Of a DNA stretch of 64,000 nt, positions 34,604 through 42,716 are shown one piece after another (the stretch's first letter is position 1; every line of letters starts with the position of its first letter). Under the pieces are notes generated by a model that worked only from the letters and a program-made list of their open reading frames with translations, was not told the DNA's origin and did no database searches. Source of the DNA: Clostridium pasteurianum BC1 (GTDB taxonomy: Bacteria > Bacillota > Clostridia > Clostridiales > Clostridiaceae); assembly GCF_000389635.1 (NCBI RefSeq), contig NC_021182.1, positions 4,381,925 to 4,445,924 of the forward strand, given 5' to 3'. Position numbers and translations under genes: made by a program.

Positions 34604-34700
34604 TAACAAAATCGTGTAGATAAAATAAAGATTTTGTTAAATTAACTTAACTTGAATACATTATATAACAAAATTGTGTAGATAAAATAAAGATTTTGTT
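34604..34700. repeat. two tandem hairpin repeats between sir and metY
   Basis: A unit of about 35 bp (AACAAAAT[C/T]GTGTAGATAA then AATAAAGATTTTGTT) occurs at 34604-34639 and 34667-34700. Each can fold through AACAAAATC / GATTTTGTT. The upstream ATTATAT is shared too, so the repeat period is about 62 bases. It could be an mRNA processing or protection site or a regulator-binding pair. Confidence 0.65.
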
Positions 34701-34722
34701 GAAAATAATAGTAATGTTTTCC

Positions 34723-37026
34723 TTATTTTTTCTCTACTATAAGCAAATTATATCCATCATAATTAGTATCAATATCTACTATTCTATGTCCTTCTTTTTC
34801 TACACTTTTAGGCACATTATCTATAGGAGCTCCATCATCTAAATAAAATCCTCTTTTTTCTCCAGATTTTATTTTTGCCAACTCAACCTTAACTTTTACA
34901 AAGTTTATAGGACATTTTACTCCTCTAAAGTCAATCACTTCATATGAATTTTCTTGCTTATCTTCTAAGTTTTTCTTAGTTTCTTCTTTTTCAACTTCTT
35001 TTGGAAGAGTTATATGCAATTGTCCGTCTAATGAGTCATACATAGCTCTTACCTTATTGTACAAATATGATATATCCTCTGCTTTATCAGCTATGTTCTT
35101 TATATCGCCTAATTTAAAATCTATAAGTGTATCAAATAAATCCCCTATTTCAGCTTTTACATATCCTGTATCAACAAAATCTTTCTTAAAAGCTTTGAAA
35201 ATTTCTCTATCCTTATTTGTATCTACTCCATTTAAAACAAGAAGTGCTCTAGCTGAAGATACTGCTGAAGAATACAAATCAGCATTTTCTTTAGTGGTCT
35301 TATATTTTTCAAGAGCCCCTTCTGCATTTGCAAGATCAAGCTTTATAACATCAACAACTCCTGTACTACACTCACCTGCACCTCTTCCTTCTAAGGTAAA
35401 TTTATTGCAGGCTCCAAAATCATAGTAGAGGTCAGCATTTTCAGCAAAACTTTCTAAAGTACTATATTCTTTTACTAATTTTTTAATCTCTTCTTTGCTG
35501 TTATCTAAAAATTCATCAAAATTCTCATAGGAAGATTTACTTTTCAATTCTGCTAATTTGTAGAGATATTTAGGAACTTTTTTAGCTAGTATGTCTCCAT
35601 AAACCTCACCCATTTTTGCACCACCAGCACCAACTTTTCCTCCAAGGAAAATTGTATACATTGGTATAAGTCCATCTTCAGTTCTTTTTGCTCTTCCACT
35701 TAGACCTATCTTTCCCTTTTCATGTACTGCACAAGAATTTGGACATCCTGATATATATATTCTTGGTAAAGCATATTTTATATCGTCACTGGCATCCTTA
35801 AATTCCTCTTTAATTCCCTTTAAAAGATTTTGTGAAAGACAAAGTCCCAATTGACAAGTAGAAGCTCCTGCACAGGTTATGGAATTATCTATATTAAATC
35901 TGGATGTAAATTGAAGAATTATATCCGATAATTTAGCTACATCCTTTTCCTTTAAATCTCTTACAAAGAATGCCTGAGTATTTGTCACTCTTATGGAAGT
36001 GCCATAGTCTAAGGTATTTATAAAATTTATAACCTTATCTAAATTTTCTGAAGCCAGATTACCACTTTGCGGATGTACATATACAGAATAAAGGCCCTTC
36101 TGTTTCTGTGGGAATATTATATTCTTAAGTGGTTTATCTATAGTTTCTATATTATCAGTGTCATATTTCTCATAAGGTTCATCTATATTGATTTCAAGAT
36201 TATTTTCTTTCCTTACTCTTGCCAATTCCTCTTCAAAACGCTGAATAAATTTTTCTTTTCCAAGTCTTGCAACTATGTATCTTATTCTAGCTTTATTTTT
36301 ATTGGATCTATCCCCTTCTTTTTCAAAAAGCTCCTTCATTCCCTGAACGTAATATATTACATCCTTATCCTCAATAAAATCTGCCAATTTCAGAGATACT
36401 CTAGGATTACCTCCGAAACCGCCGCCGCCATAGACTTCAAACCCTTTTTTGCCATCCTGTACTTTAGCTATAAAACCAAGATCTGATATGGTAGCATCAG
36501 CTTCATCCACTGGACTGTTTGAAAAAGCTAATTTGTATTTTCTTGGAAGATTCATATTTGAAGGATCTTTTATTAAATGATTAGTTACCTCTCTCACATA
36601 TGGAGTTACATCAAATACATCATCTGTTGAAACACCTGAAAGTGCTGCACATTGCACATTTCTTACAGTATTTCCTCCAGTACCCTTTGTAATTATTCCA
36701 ACTTCTATAAGCTGTTTCATAATGTCATAGACATCTTCAAGTTTTACATTATGAAATTGAAGATCCTGTCTTGATGTAATATGCATTCTTCCATTTGCAT
36801 ACTCTTTTGCAATATCATTTATTGTCTGAAGCTGCTGAAGAGTTATAACTCCTCCCGGAACTCTGGTTCTAACCATATAAGTTTCTTTTTCTCTCTGCTC
36901 ATAAACTCCCATTGAAACTCTGAAAGCTTTAAATCTAAGTGGATCTATGTCACCATTTTTATACTGATCTGCTTTTTCTTTAAAATCTTCAATAGCCTTA
37001 AAGTTATCTTCAGTTATCTGTATCAC
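34723..37026 (-). CDS. sir: siroheme sulfite reductase with HEPN-like region and C-terminal TusA-like domain
   Basis: 767 aa. Residues 1-500 are a ferredoxin-type nitrite/sulfite reductase repeat pair (TRVPGGVITLQQLQTINDIA; GRMHITSRQDLQFHNVKLED). Siroheme-4Fe4S ligands are CAGASTCQLGLC and GCPNSCAVH, near residues 390-440. Residues about 545-680 are helical and HEPN-like. Residues 695-767 are TusA/SirA-like with DFRGVKCPINFVKVKVELAK, keeping the first Cys of CPxP. So the enzyme that makes sulfide carries its own possible sulfur-relay domain. GTG start. Sits between hcyD and metY. Nitrite reductase is the alternative, but the setting favours sulfite. Confidence 0.92.
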   Translation of the reverse strand: MIQITEDNFKAIEDFKEKADQYKNGDIDPLRFKAFRVSMGVYEQREKETYMVRTRVPGGVITLQQLQTINDIAKEYANGRMHITSRQDLQFHNVKLEDVYDIMKQLIEVGIITKGTGGNTVRNVQCAALSGVSTDDVFDVTPYVREVTNHLIKDPSNMNLPRKYKLAFSNSPVDEADATISDLGFIAKVQDGKKGFEVYGGGGFGGNPRVSLKLADFIEDKDVIYYVQGMKELFEKEGDRSNKNKARIRYIVARLGKEKFIQRFEEELARVRKENNLEINIDEPYEKYDTDNIETIDKPLKNIIFPQKQKGLYSVYVHPQSGNLASENLDKVINFINTLDYGTSIRVTNTQAFFVRDLKEKDVAKLSDIILQFTSRFNIDNSITCAGASTCQLGLCLSQNLLKGIKEEFKDASDDIKYALPRIYISGCPNSCAVHEKGKIGLSGRAKRTEDGLIPMYTIFLGGKVGAGGAKMGEVYGDILAKKVPKYLYKLAELKSKSSYENFDEFLDNSKEEIKKLVKEYSTLESFAENADLYYDFGACNKFTLEGRGAGECSTGVVDVIKLDLANAEGALEKYKTTKENADLYSSAVSSARALLVLNGVDTNKDREIFKAFKKDFVDTGYVKAEIGDLFDTLIDFKLGDIKNIADKAEDISYLYNKVRAMYDSLDGQLHITLPKEVEKEETKKNLEDKQENSYEVIDFRGVKCPINFVKVKVELAKIKSGEKRGFYLDDGAPIDNVPKSVEKEGHRIVDIDTNYDGYNLLIVEKK

Positions 37027-37057
37027 TCATATCACCCCATACAATTATTTTAAATTT

Positions 37058-37465
37058 CTAAATAATTTCATATTGAATCTTTTCCACATTACCCTTTTCT
37101 ATTTTAAAAAGATTAAAAACTGGTACTTCCTTTTCCAATGACAAAATTCCATAAATGGCCTTTGGGTCATAGGCAAGTCTCTTATCCTCTTCCGAAGGAC
37201 GTGAAGGTGTATATGGATGAGAATGATAATTCCCTATTAGCTCCATATTCTCTTCTCTTATAGCTTTCACAGCTTTAAACTGATCCTTTGGATCCATGGA
37301 AAAATGTTCACTGCTGGCATCTATATTGGTCATTGCATATGCTGTTTTTATAAATAAATCCTGATCTTTTTTATTTCCTGCAAGAAATCCACAACATTCA
37401 TTTGGAAATTCTTTTTTGGCCTGCTCTATAATTTTTTCATACTCTTTTTTTTCTATATAAATCAT
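37058..37465 (-). CDS. hcyD: JAB/MPN-type metalloprotease that matures the sulfur carrier (HcyD-like)
   Basis: 135 aa from ATG 37465. The JAMM zinc motif is complete: Glu in FPNECCGFLAG near 21 and NYHSHPYTPSRPSEED near 78-93. In the Wolinella homocysteine pathway and the mycobacterial CysO pathway, such a protein trims residues from the carrier to expose Gly-Gly or frees the sulfur amino acid. The HcyS here ends with extra residues after its glycines, so a trimming protease is needed. It lies 31 bases before sir and 62 after hcyF. Confidence 0.88.
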   Translation of the reverse strand: MIYIEKKEYEKIIEQAKKEFPNECCGFLAGNKKDQDLFIKTAYAMTNIDASSEHFSMDPKDQFKAVKAIREENMELIGNYHSHPYTPSRPSEEDKRLAYDPKAIYGILSLEKEVPVFNLFKIEKGNVEKIQYEII

Positions 37466-37482
37466 ATAATCACCCGCTTGAG

Positions 37483-37536
37483 TCATATTCAAATAAATAA
37501 CCAGTCAAAATGCTAGACTATTTATTCTCACATGCC
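37483..37536. mobile_element. short MITE-like copy S4, overlapping the hcyF stop
   Basis: 54 bp, TCATATTCAAATAAATAACC ... GACTATTTATTCTCACATGC then C. Its end GGCATGTGA provides the last two codons and the stop of hcyF. Confidence 0.65.
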
Positions 37537-38358
37537 TAAATTTCCTGTTTTTAAATCACACGCTGGTTTAGCATAATCAATTAACGTATCAATTGTTGGA
37601 TTGTCACCACATACTCCACATCTCTTATTATAATTTATTTTTATCTTTTTAAACTCCATTTTTAATGCATCATAAGTTAAAAGATACCCTGCTAAAGTTT
37701 CCCCAAGTCCAAGTAAATATTTAATTGCCTCCATTGCCTGAAGTGTTCCAATTATTCCACCCATAGCACCTATTACACCAGCCTCTCTACAAGTTGGTAC
37801 AACTCCCTCTGGTGGTGGTGATTGGAAAATACATCTATAGCAAGGTGTTCCGTTATCAGGTATATAGGTTGTAAGTTGTCCCTGGAATCTTATTATACCT
37901 GCATGAGAAAATGGTTTCTTAGCAAGCACACAAGCATCATTTATTAAAAATTTTGCTGGAAAATTATCTGTACCATCTAATATAAAATCATAATCCTGAT
38001 CTTTTATTATATCCATTATATTTTCTGAAGTGGCAAATTCGTTATATGTAATTACCTTCACATCCGGATTTATGGCATTAATGGTCTCTTTACCAGATTC
38101 AGCCTTTAATTTACCAACATCTGCAGTTTGGTGAATTATCTGTCTCTGTAAATTGGAAAGATCTACAGCGTCTCCATCTACAAGACCAATAGTACCTATT
38201 CCTGCTGCTGCCAAATACATAGCTGCCGGTGCTCCAAGTCCACCAGTTCCTATTATAAGAACCTTTGAATTAAGTAATTTTTCCTGGCCTTCAACTCCAA
38301 CTTCAGATAAAATTATGTGCCTTGAATATCTCTCTATTTGCTCTTCACTAAAATCCAC
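37528..38358 (-). CDS. hcyF: E1-like adenylyltransferase for the sulfur carrier (ThiF/MoeB/HcyF type)
   Basis: 276 aa from GTG 38358. The family start VDFSEEQIERYSRHIILSEV follows at once; the open frame to 38451 is not needed. Nucleotide site VLIIGTGGLGAPAAMYLAAA, DGDAVDLSNLQRQIIH, DGTDNFPAKFLIND, and VVPTCREAGVIGAMGGI with the thiol Cys. Zinc Cys pairs CYRC and CGVCG. It adenylates the carrier C-terminus for sulfur transfer. Its ribosome site GGGAGGTGG lies inside hcyS, and it overlaps that gene by 11 bases. The very C-terminus (NLGM) is encoded by a MITE-like repeat. Confidence 0.9.
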   Translation of the reverse strand: MDFSEEQIERYSRHIILSEVGVEGQEKLLNSKVLIIGTGGLGAPAAMYLAAAGIGTIGLVDGDAVDLSNLQRQIIHQTADVGKLKAESGKETINAINPDVKVITYNEFATSENIMDIIKDQDYDFILDGTDNFPAKFLINDACVLAKKPFSHAGIIRFQGQLTTYIPDNGTPCYRCIFQSPPPEGVVPTCREAGVIGAMGGIIGTLQAMEAIKYLLGLGETLAGYLLTYDALKMEFKKIKINYNKRCGVCGDNPTIDTLIDYAKPACDLKTGNLGM

Positions 38359-38563
38359 AGCTTCCACCTCCCATGAAGTAAAGGAATTCAATTTCATCAT
38401 TCTCTTTAAGTACTGTGGTATCAAATTTATCTCTTTCTGCAAATTCTCCATTTAATTGTACTGATACCATATCAGGCATTTCTACATTTTCAATTTTTAA
38501 TATTTCCGTTACTGTTACTGCATCCTTTATTTCTTTGACTTCACCATTTACTTTAATTTTCAT
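38348..38563 (-). CDS. hcyS: ThiS/MoaD-family sulfur carrier with a C-terminal tail after Gly-Gly (HcyS-like)
   Basis: 71 aa from ATG 38563, 5 bases after GAGGAGG. The beta-grasp fold shows in KIKVNGEVKEIKDAVTVTEI, VSVQLNGEFAERDKFDTTVL and KENDEIEFLYFMGGGSCGF. ThiS and MoaD end in Gly-Gly; this ends GGGSCGF, so four or five residues must be removed before adenylation, presumably by the adjacent JAMM protease. Tailed carriers are known from the HcyS homocysteine route. The codons for the glycines also form the ribosome site of hcyF. Confidence 0.9.
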   Translation of the reverse strand: MKIKVNGEVKEIKDAVTVTEILKIENVEMPDMVSVQLNGEFAERDKFDTTVLKENDEIEFLYFMGGGSCGF

Positions 38564-38611
38564 GATTGTCCTCCTCATTATAATAACTATATATTTTAAA
38601 TTTAACACCTA

Positions 38612-38644
38612 GCATTTTGGCATATATAATTTATTTTCATATGC
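38612..38644. mobile_element. half copy of the MITE-like element (H1)
   Basis: GGCATATATAATTTATTTTC then ATATGC ends one base before the ROK stop at 38645. It keeps one terminal repeat only and lies between the ROK gene and hcyS. Confidence 0.5.
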
Positions 38645-39847
38645 TTATTCTCTAAGCAGATTTTCAATTGCCATAGCAGCAGCCCCTGCCGAAATTGCAT
38701 TTTCTTTAAAGTAACCGCCTCTATTGAAAAAAATGTTACTATGCTTACTTAAATAACATTTTTGTTTTGCTGTAGCCACACTAATTTTATAAAACAACTC
38801 TGACACCATTATAAGTGGTCCACTTAAAATAATTAATTCTGGATTTAATAAATTTATAAAATTTGATAATCCTGTTCCAAATATCTCTGCTGCTTTTTTT
38901 ATTACCTCTTCTGATACATTATCTCCATTTTGTGCTGCCAAACTTATGTCAATATAATTAATATCATCTATAGATTTTTGTATTTTAGTACTTTCACCCA
39001 TTGCAATTCTTTTTTTAAAATTTTTTGTAATGGATTTTATGGAAGAGTAGCATTCAACACAACCATAATTTCCACAAATGCATTTTTCACCGTCTACATC
39101 TATTACCATATGAGCGAAAGCATCCTCTGCATCATTAATTGTTCTCACTATATTACCATCAGATATGGCCCCTGTTCTTATACCTATACCAAAGTTAAAA
39201 TATGCAATATTTTTTAAATTTTTTCCATATCCAAACAAATATTCTACTGTGACTGCTGCATTTGCACCATTATCCATATACACTTCTAAATTCAAATTTT
39301 TCTGCAGCATTTCTTTTATAGGAGTACCTGTCCATCCCTTTGACATAAAGTTAGCCGGACTTTTCATTATCCCCTTGTAGATATCCATTGGCCCTACTGT
39401 ACCAAGTCCTACCGCAATTAATTCTTTATTCATTAATTCAGCCATATGAATTGCATTTTTGCAGATATCTGTTATCCTATCAACTGTTTTCTCTGGAGAA
39501 TATGAACTATCCATACTAAAACGTTCTTTGTGAATTATATTAAGTTTAAAATCAGCAAAAATAACCTGTGTATAAATTCTAGAAATATCTATGCCAATAA
39601 ACGCATAATCTGTCATGTTTACATCATATAAACTAGGTCTTCTTCCCCCTGTGGATTCACCTATACTTGCTTCAACAATTAATTTTTCATCAATAATAGG
39701 TTTAATTATGCGGTTTAAGGTCGTCAATTTTAGTTTAGTTAAATCCATAATTTGCGCCTTTGTTAATGGACCGTTTTTCTGGAGAATACTGAAAATATTT
39801 TTTCCATCTCTATTCATGTTTTTTAATGTATCAATAACTTTTGTCAT
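38645..39847 (-). CDS. ROK-family transcriptional regulator (NagC/XylR type)
   Basis: 400 aa. N-terminal winged helix (about 10-75: ILQKNGPLTKAQIMDLTKLK, LTTLNRIIKPIIDEKLIVEA, STGGRRPSLYDV), then a sugar-kinase-like ROK domain (IGIDISRIYTQVIFADFKLN; AVGLGTVGPMDI; YMDNGANAAV). Zinc Cys cluster CICGNYGCVECY near 255. The kinase-like domain normally senses a sugar. It lies directly upstream of hcyS on the same strand, so it might read into or control the sulfur genes, but the ligand points to carbon. GGAG before the ATG. Confidence 0.9.
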   Translation of the reverse strand: MTKVIDTLKNMNRDGKNIFSILQKNGPLTKAQIMDLTKLKLTTLNRIIKPIIDEKLIVEASIGESTGGRRPSLYDVNMTDYAFIGIDISRIYTQVIFADFKLNIIHKERFSMDSSYSPEKTVDRITDICKNAIHMAELMNKELIAVGLGTVGPMDIYKGIMKSPANFMSKGWTGTPIKEMLQKNLNLEVYMDNGANAAVTVEYLFGYGKNLKNIAYFNFGIGIRTGAISDGNIVRTINDAEDAFAHMVIDVDGEKCICGNYGCVECYSSIKSITKNFKKRIAMGESTKIQKSIDDINYIDISLAAQNGDNVSEEVIKKAAEIFGTGLSNFINLLNPELIILSGPLIMVSELFYKISVATAKQKCYLSKHSNIFFNRGGYFKENAISAGAAAMAIENLLRE

Positions 39848-40086
39848 TTATAAACTCCTTAACCTATTGTTCTTTCCAAAATGGTAAAAAGTTTTTACAA
39901 AAATTGCAGGTTAATAAATTATTTATCAACCTTAATTCAATACCAAGTATTCTACTTTGTTTATATGGTTTTACTATATTACTGTTAATTTTAATTTATA
40001 TTAGTAAATATGTCAATGGTTTTTATAAAAAATTCTAAATTTATATTTTAAATTTCAACAAAAATTTTATTTTACAAAATTATTAT
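39848..40086. other. AT-rich gap between the ROK gene and sirC
   Basis: No gene seen. It must hold the ROK promoter; several A/T runs make an exact promoter call unsafe. Confidence 0.4.
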
Positions 40087-40740
40087 CTATAATTTTCCAT
40101 TACTCTTATATTCTATTAAAATATCCATTATTTCTTTTTGTATAGACTCTTTATTATCATAAGATAATCTGTTTATAAAATTCGAATATATTACATGCCT
40201 ATAAAATTCACTCCGCCTTTTGCTATCTTTTAAAATAGCAAAAGCCTCTTTTCTTATCTGTCCCATAATATCTAAAAATATTTCATATCTATCGTCATAA
40301 ATCTCTTCTAAATCTTCTCTTATTTTCTTTGCAAGCATTGGACTTTTACCATTAGTAGATACTGCTATTGTCAAATCTCCTCTTCTAATCTTAGATGGAA
40401 CTATAAAATTACAAATATCAGGTTCATCAACTACATTTACAAGAATGTTCTTTTCATTGCACTGCTTATATATTTTGTTATTTATATTTTTTTCGTTAGT
40501 AGCAGCATAGACAAGATACAAATCTGAAATATATTTAAAATCATAATTATCTTCCAAATATATTACTTTATTTTCATTTACCAATATTTCGATATCTTGT
40601 ATTATCTCTCTAGATATAACTAAAACCTCAGCTCCACATTCTAATAAGGCAGTTATCTTTCTATATGCAACCTTACCTCCCCCAATAACTCCACATTTTT
40701 TACTTTTTACATTTAACATTATTGGATAATATTCATTCAT
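40087..40740 (-). CDS. sirC: precorrin-2 dehydrogenase (SirC/Met8-like)
   Basis: 217 aa. NAD-binding start MNEYYPIMLNVKSKKCGVIG with GGGKVAYRKITALLECGAEV, AATNEKNINNKIYKQCNEKN, VNVVDEPDICNFIVPSKIRR, and GDLTIAVSTNGKSPMLAKKI are typical. It oxidises precorrin-2 to sirohydrochlorin; the Met8-like C-terminal part may also insert iron. It lies upstream of the sulfite reductase set, and cobA/hemD, which makes precorrin-2, lies at the other end of the sulfur block, so the siroheme route is split around it. Confidence 0.92.
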   Translation of the reverse strand: MNEYYPIMLNVKSKKCGVIGGGKVAYRKITALLECGAEVLVISREIIQDIEILVNENKVIYLEDNYDFKYISDLYLVYAATNEKNINNKIYKQCNEKNILVNVVDEPDICNFIVPSKIRRGDLTIAVSTNGKSPMLAKKIREDLEEIYDDRYEIFLDIMGQIRKEAFAILKDSKRRSEFYRHVIYSNFINRLSYDNKESIQKEIMDILIEYKSNGKL

Positions 40741-40836
40741 AATAATTACACCCTTTTCTATTATATATTATTACTTATTACACTGCCATCTATAAATATT
40801 GGTATATTGATTAATCTATATTATCATAAACAGATT

Positions 40837-40863
40837 TCTAAGTATCGGTTTGTGATACTTAGA
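40837..40863. promoter_or_regulatory. 10-bp inverted repeat between sirC and the HAD-like gene
   Basis: TCTAAGTATC and GATACTTAGA with a 7-base spacer, in the gap between divergent genes about 100 bases from the sirC start. No T-run follows on either strand, so an operator is more likely than a terminator. Confidence 0.5.
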
Positions 40864-41058
40864 ATCGATTGCCATTTAGTGGAAATCATTATACTAATGT
40901 TAATTATTCTTAACAAATGTTATTTTCTCATTAAATTGTATTATAATAAAATTAAACTATGATTGTATAATAAATTTAACAATATTAGATTTATTATTAC
41001 AAATTTTTCATACAATATTAGATTTATTAAATTTCTATTTATTGATGGGGGTGTAATT

Positions 41059-41490
41059 TTGAAAAAAGTAGAAGGATGTATTTTTCACCTTGACTACATT
41101 TTAAATTATTCTAAAAATTCAATTGGATTAAAAGATCTTAAAAGATTTTTAATTAATCTAAGAATGTCCGACATGAAATTAGCTGTTATTTCTAACAATA
41201 ATAATTTATTGGATATTGTAAAAATTCTAAAAATTGAAGATTTCTTTGACGTCATCTCAGATAACAATTTGGATTCTGATTTTAAGCCTTTGCTTCTTAA
41301 AGCTGCTGAAAACCTTAATATTGCACCTGAAAACTGCGTTGTATTTGACAGTGAAATAGATGGATTAAATGAAGCAAAACTGCTTAACATGACAGCTATA
41401 GGAATAGGAATCAATATAGAAACAAATATGGCAGATAGAATAATACCAAATCTTTCTGATGTAAATTCATCAATATTAAATTTTAGTTAG
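41059..41490 (+). CDS. HAD-superfamily-like protein lacking the nucleophile Asp
   Basis: 143 aa from TTG 41059, 5 bases after GGGGGTG; the open frame to 40963 is AT-rich and unlikely. The phosphoglucomutase-like HAD order is kept: GCIFHLDYILNYS (family FDLDGxL) near residue 5, MKLAVISNNN (motif II), FKPLLLKAAENL (motif III Lys) and CVVFDSEIDGLNEAKLLNMT (motif IV). The first Asp of DxD is His, so phosphatase or mutase chemistry by the usual route is not expected. Function unknown; possibly a binding or regulatory pseudoenzyme. Confidence 0.65.
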   Translation: MKKVEGCIFHLDYILNYSKNSIGLKDLKRFLINLRMSDMKLAVISNNNNLLDIVKILKIEDFFDVISDNNLDSDFKPLLLKAAENLNIAPENCVVFDSEIDGLNEAKLLNMTAIGIGINIETNMADRIIPNLSDVNSSILNFS

Positions 41491-41545
41491 CCATATGTTA
41501 TTCTATTTTTTATATTATTATTTATTACAGTTTTAAATTAAAACA

Positions 41546-41587
41546 AAAAAGACTATCTGAAAATTTTATTTTTAGATAGTCTTTCTT
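41546..41587. terminator. terminator between the HAD-like gene and prfB
   Basis: AAAAGACTATCT / AGATAGTCTTT with flanking A and T runs, able to end the two convergent transcripts. Confidence 0.85.
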
Positions 41588-41592
41588 TTGTT

Positions 41593-42700
41593 TTATAAGC
41601 TATTTTTCTTTAAGTATTCTGTTATAAAATTGTCTATATCTCCATCCATTACTGAATCAATATTACCCATTTCAACGCCAGTTCTATGATCCTTTACCAT
41701 AGTATATGGTTGAAAAACATAAGATCGTATTTGGCTTCCAAATCCATTGTCCTTTAGTTCACCAGTTAAATCTTCTATCTTTTCTTTATGAGCTCTTTCT
41801 TTTAATTCAACAAGCTTAGCTTTAAGCATAGTCATAGCTGATTCTTTATTAGAATGTTGACTTCTTTCATTTTGACATTGAACTACTATTCCTGTAGGGA
41901 TATGGGTTATTCTTATAGCAGATTCAGTTTTATTTACATGCTGTCCACCAGCTCCACTGGATCTATAGGTGTCTATTCTTAAATCATCTGTTTTTATATC
42001 AATATCCTGACTTTCTGTAAGTTCAGGTAAAACTTCTACAGAAGCAAAAGAAGTTTGCCTCTTACCATTTGCATTAAAGGGCGATATTCTTACAAGTCTA
42101 TGGATTCCCTTCTCTGCCTTTAGATACCCATATGCAAATTCTCCTGTTATCTTTAGCGTAACGCTTTTAATACCTGCCTCATCTCCAGGCAATAAGTCTA
42201 AAGTTTCAACTTTAAAATTTTTTGACTCCGCCCAGCGCGTGTACATCCTAAGAAGCATTTCTGTCCAATCCTGAGCATCTGTACCACCTGCACCAGTATG
42301 CAAATCCAATATGGCATTATTCCTGTCATATTCACCAGAGAGGAGGATTTCTATCCTAAATTTATCTATTGATAAATTTAATTCTTTAATTTCAGAAACT
42401 ATTTCATCTAAAACGGCTTCATCCTCTTCTTCCTGGCACATTTCTATTAAAACTTTAACATCATCCAATTTTTGCTCTAAAGAATTGACTAACTCAACTC
42501 TATCTTTCAATCCTTTAGCTTCTTGAGCTATTTCCTGAGCTCTTTTCATATCATCCCAGAAACCTGGCTCCTGCATAATATTCTCTAATTCTTCTATTTT
42601 TACTTGCATTAAAGGCAGGTCAAAGTGAATCCCTTATTTCCTGTATTCCCTCTTCAAGTATTTTTGTATCACTTAAGCACTCATCAAGCTTTATAAACAC
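41593..42700 (-). CDS. prfB: peptide chain release factor 2, with programmed +1 frameshift
   Basis: Two frames join. The first, from GTG 42700, encodes VFIKLDECLSDTKILEEG and IQEIRDSL, then meets TGA at 42620-42622 in the context AGGGATTCACTTTGAC, the classical RF2 site (Shine-Dalgarno-like AGGG, slippery CTT, TGA then C). After +1 shift it reads DLPLMQVKIEELENIM and continues to the end. The second frame holds the tripeptide anticodon-like SPF (RISPFNANGKRQTSF) and GGQ (YRSSGAGGQHVNKTESAIRI). RF2 reads UGA and UAA, so low RF2 promotes its own frameshift. It follows secA by 16 bases. Confidence 0.95.
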
Positions 42701-42716
42701 TGTAATCACATCCTAT

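Noticed and set aside
40963-41058. N-terminal extension of the HAD-like protein
   Set aside because: AT-rich, Asn/Phe/Ile-rich, and the strong ribosome site sits before TTG 41059.
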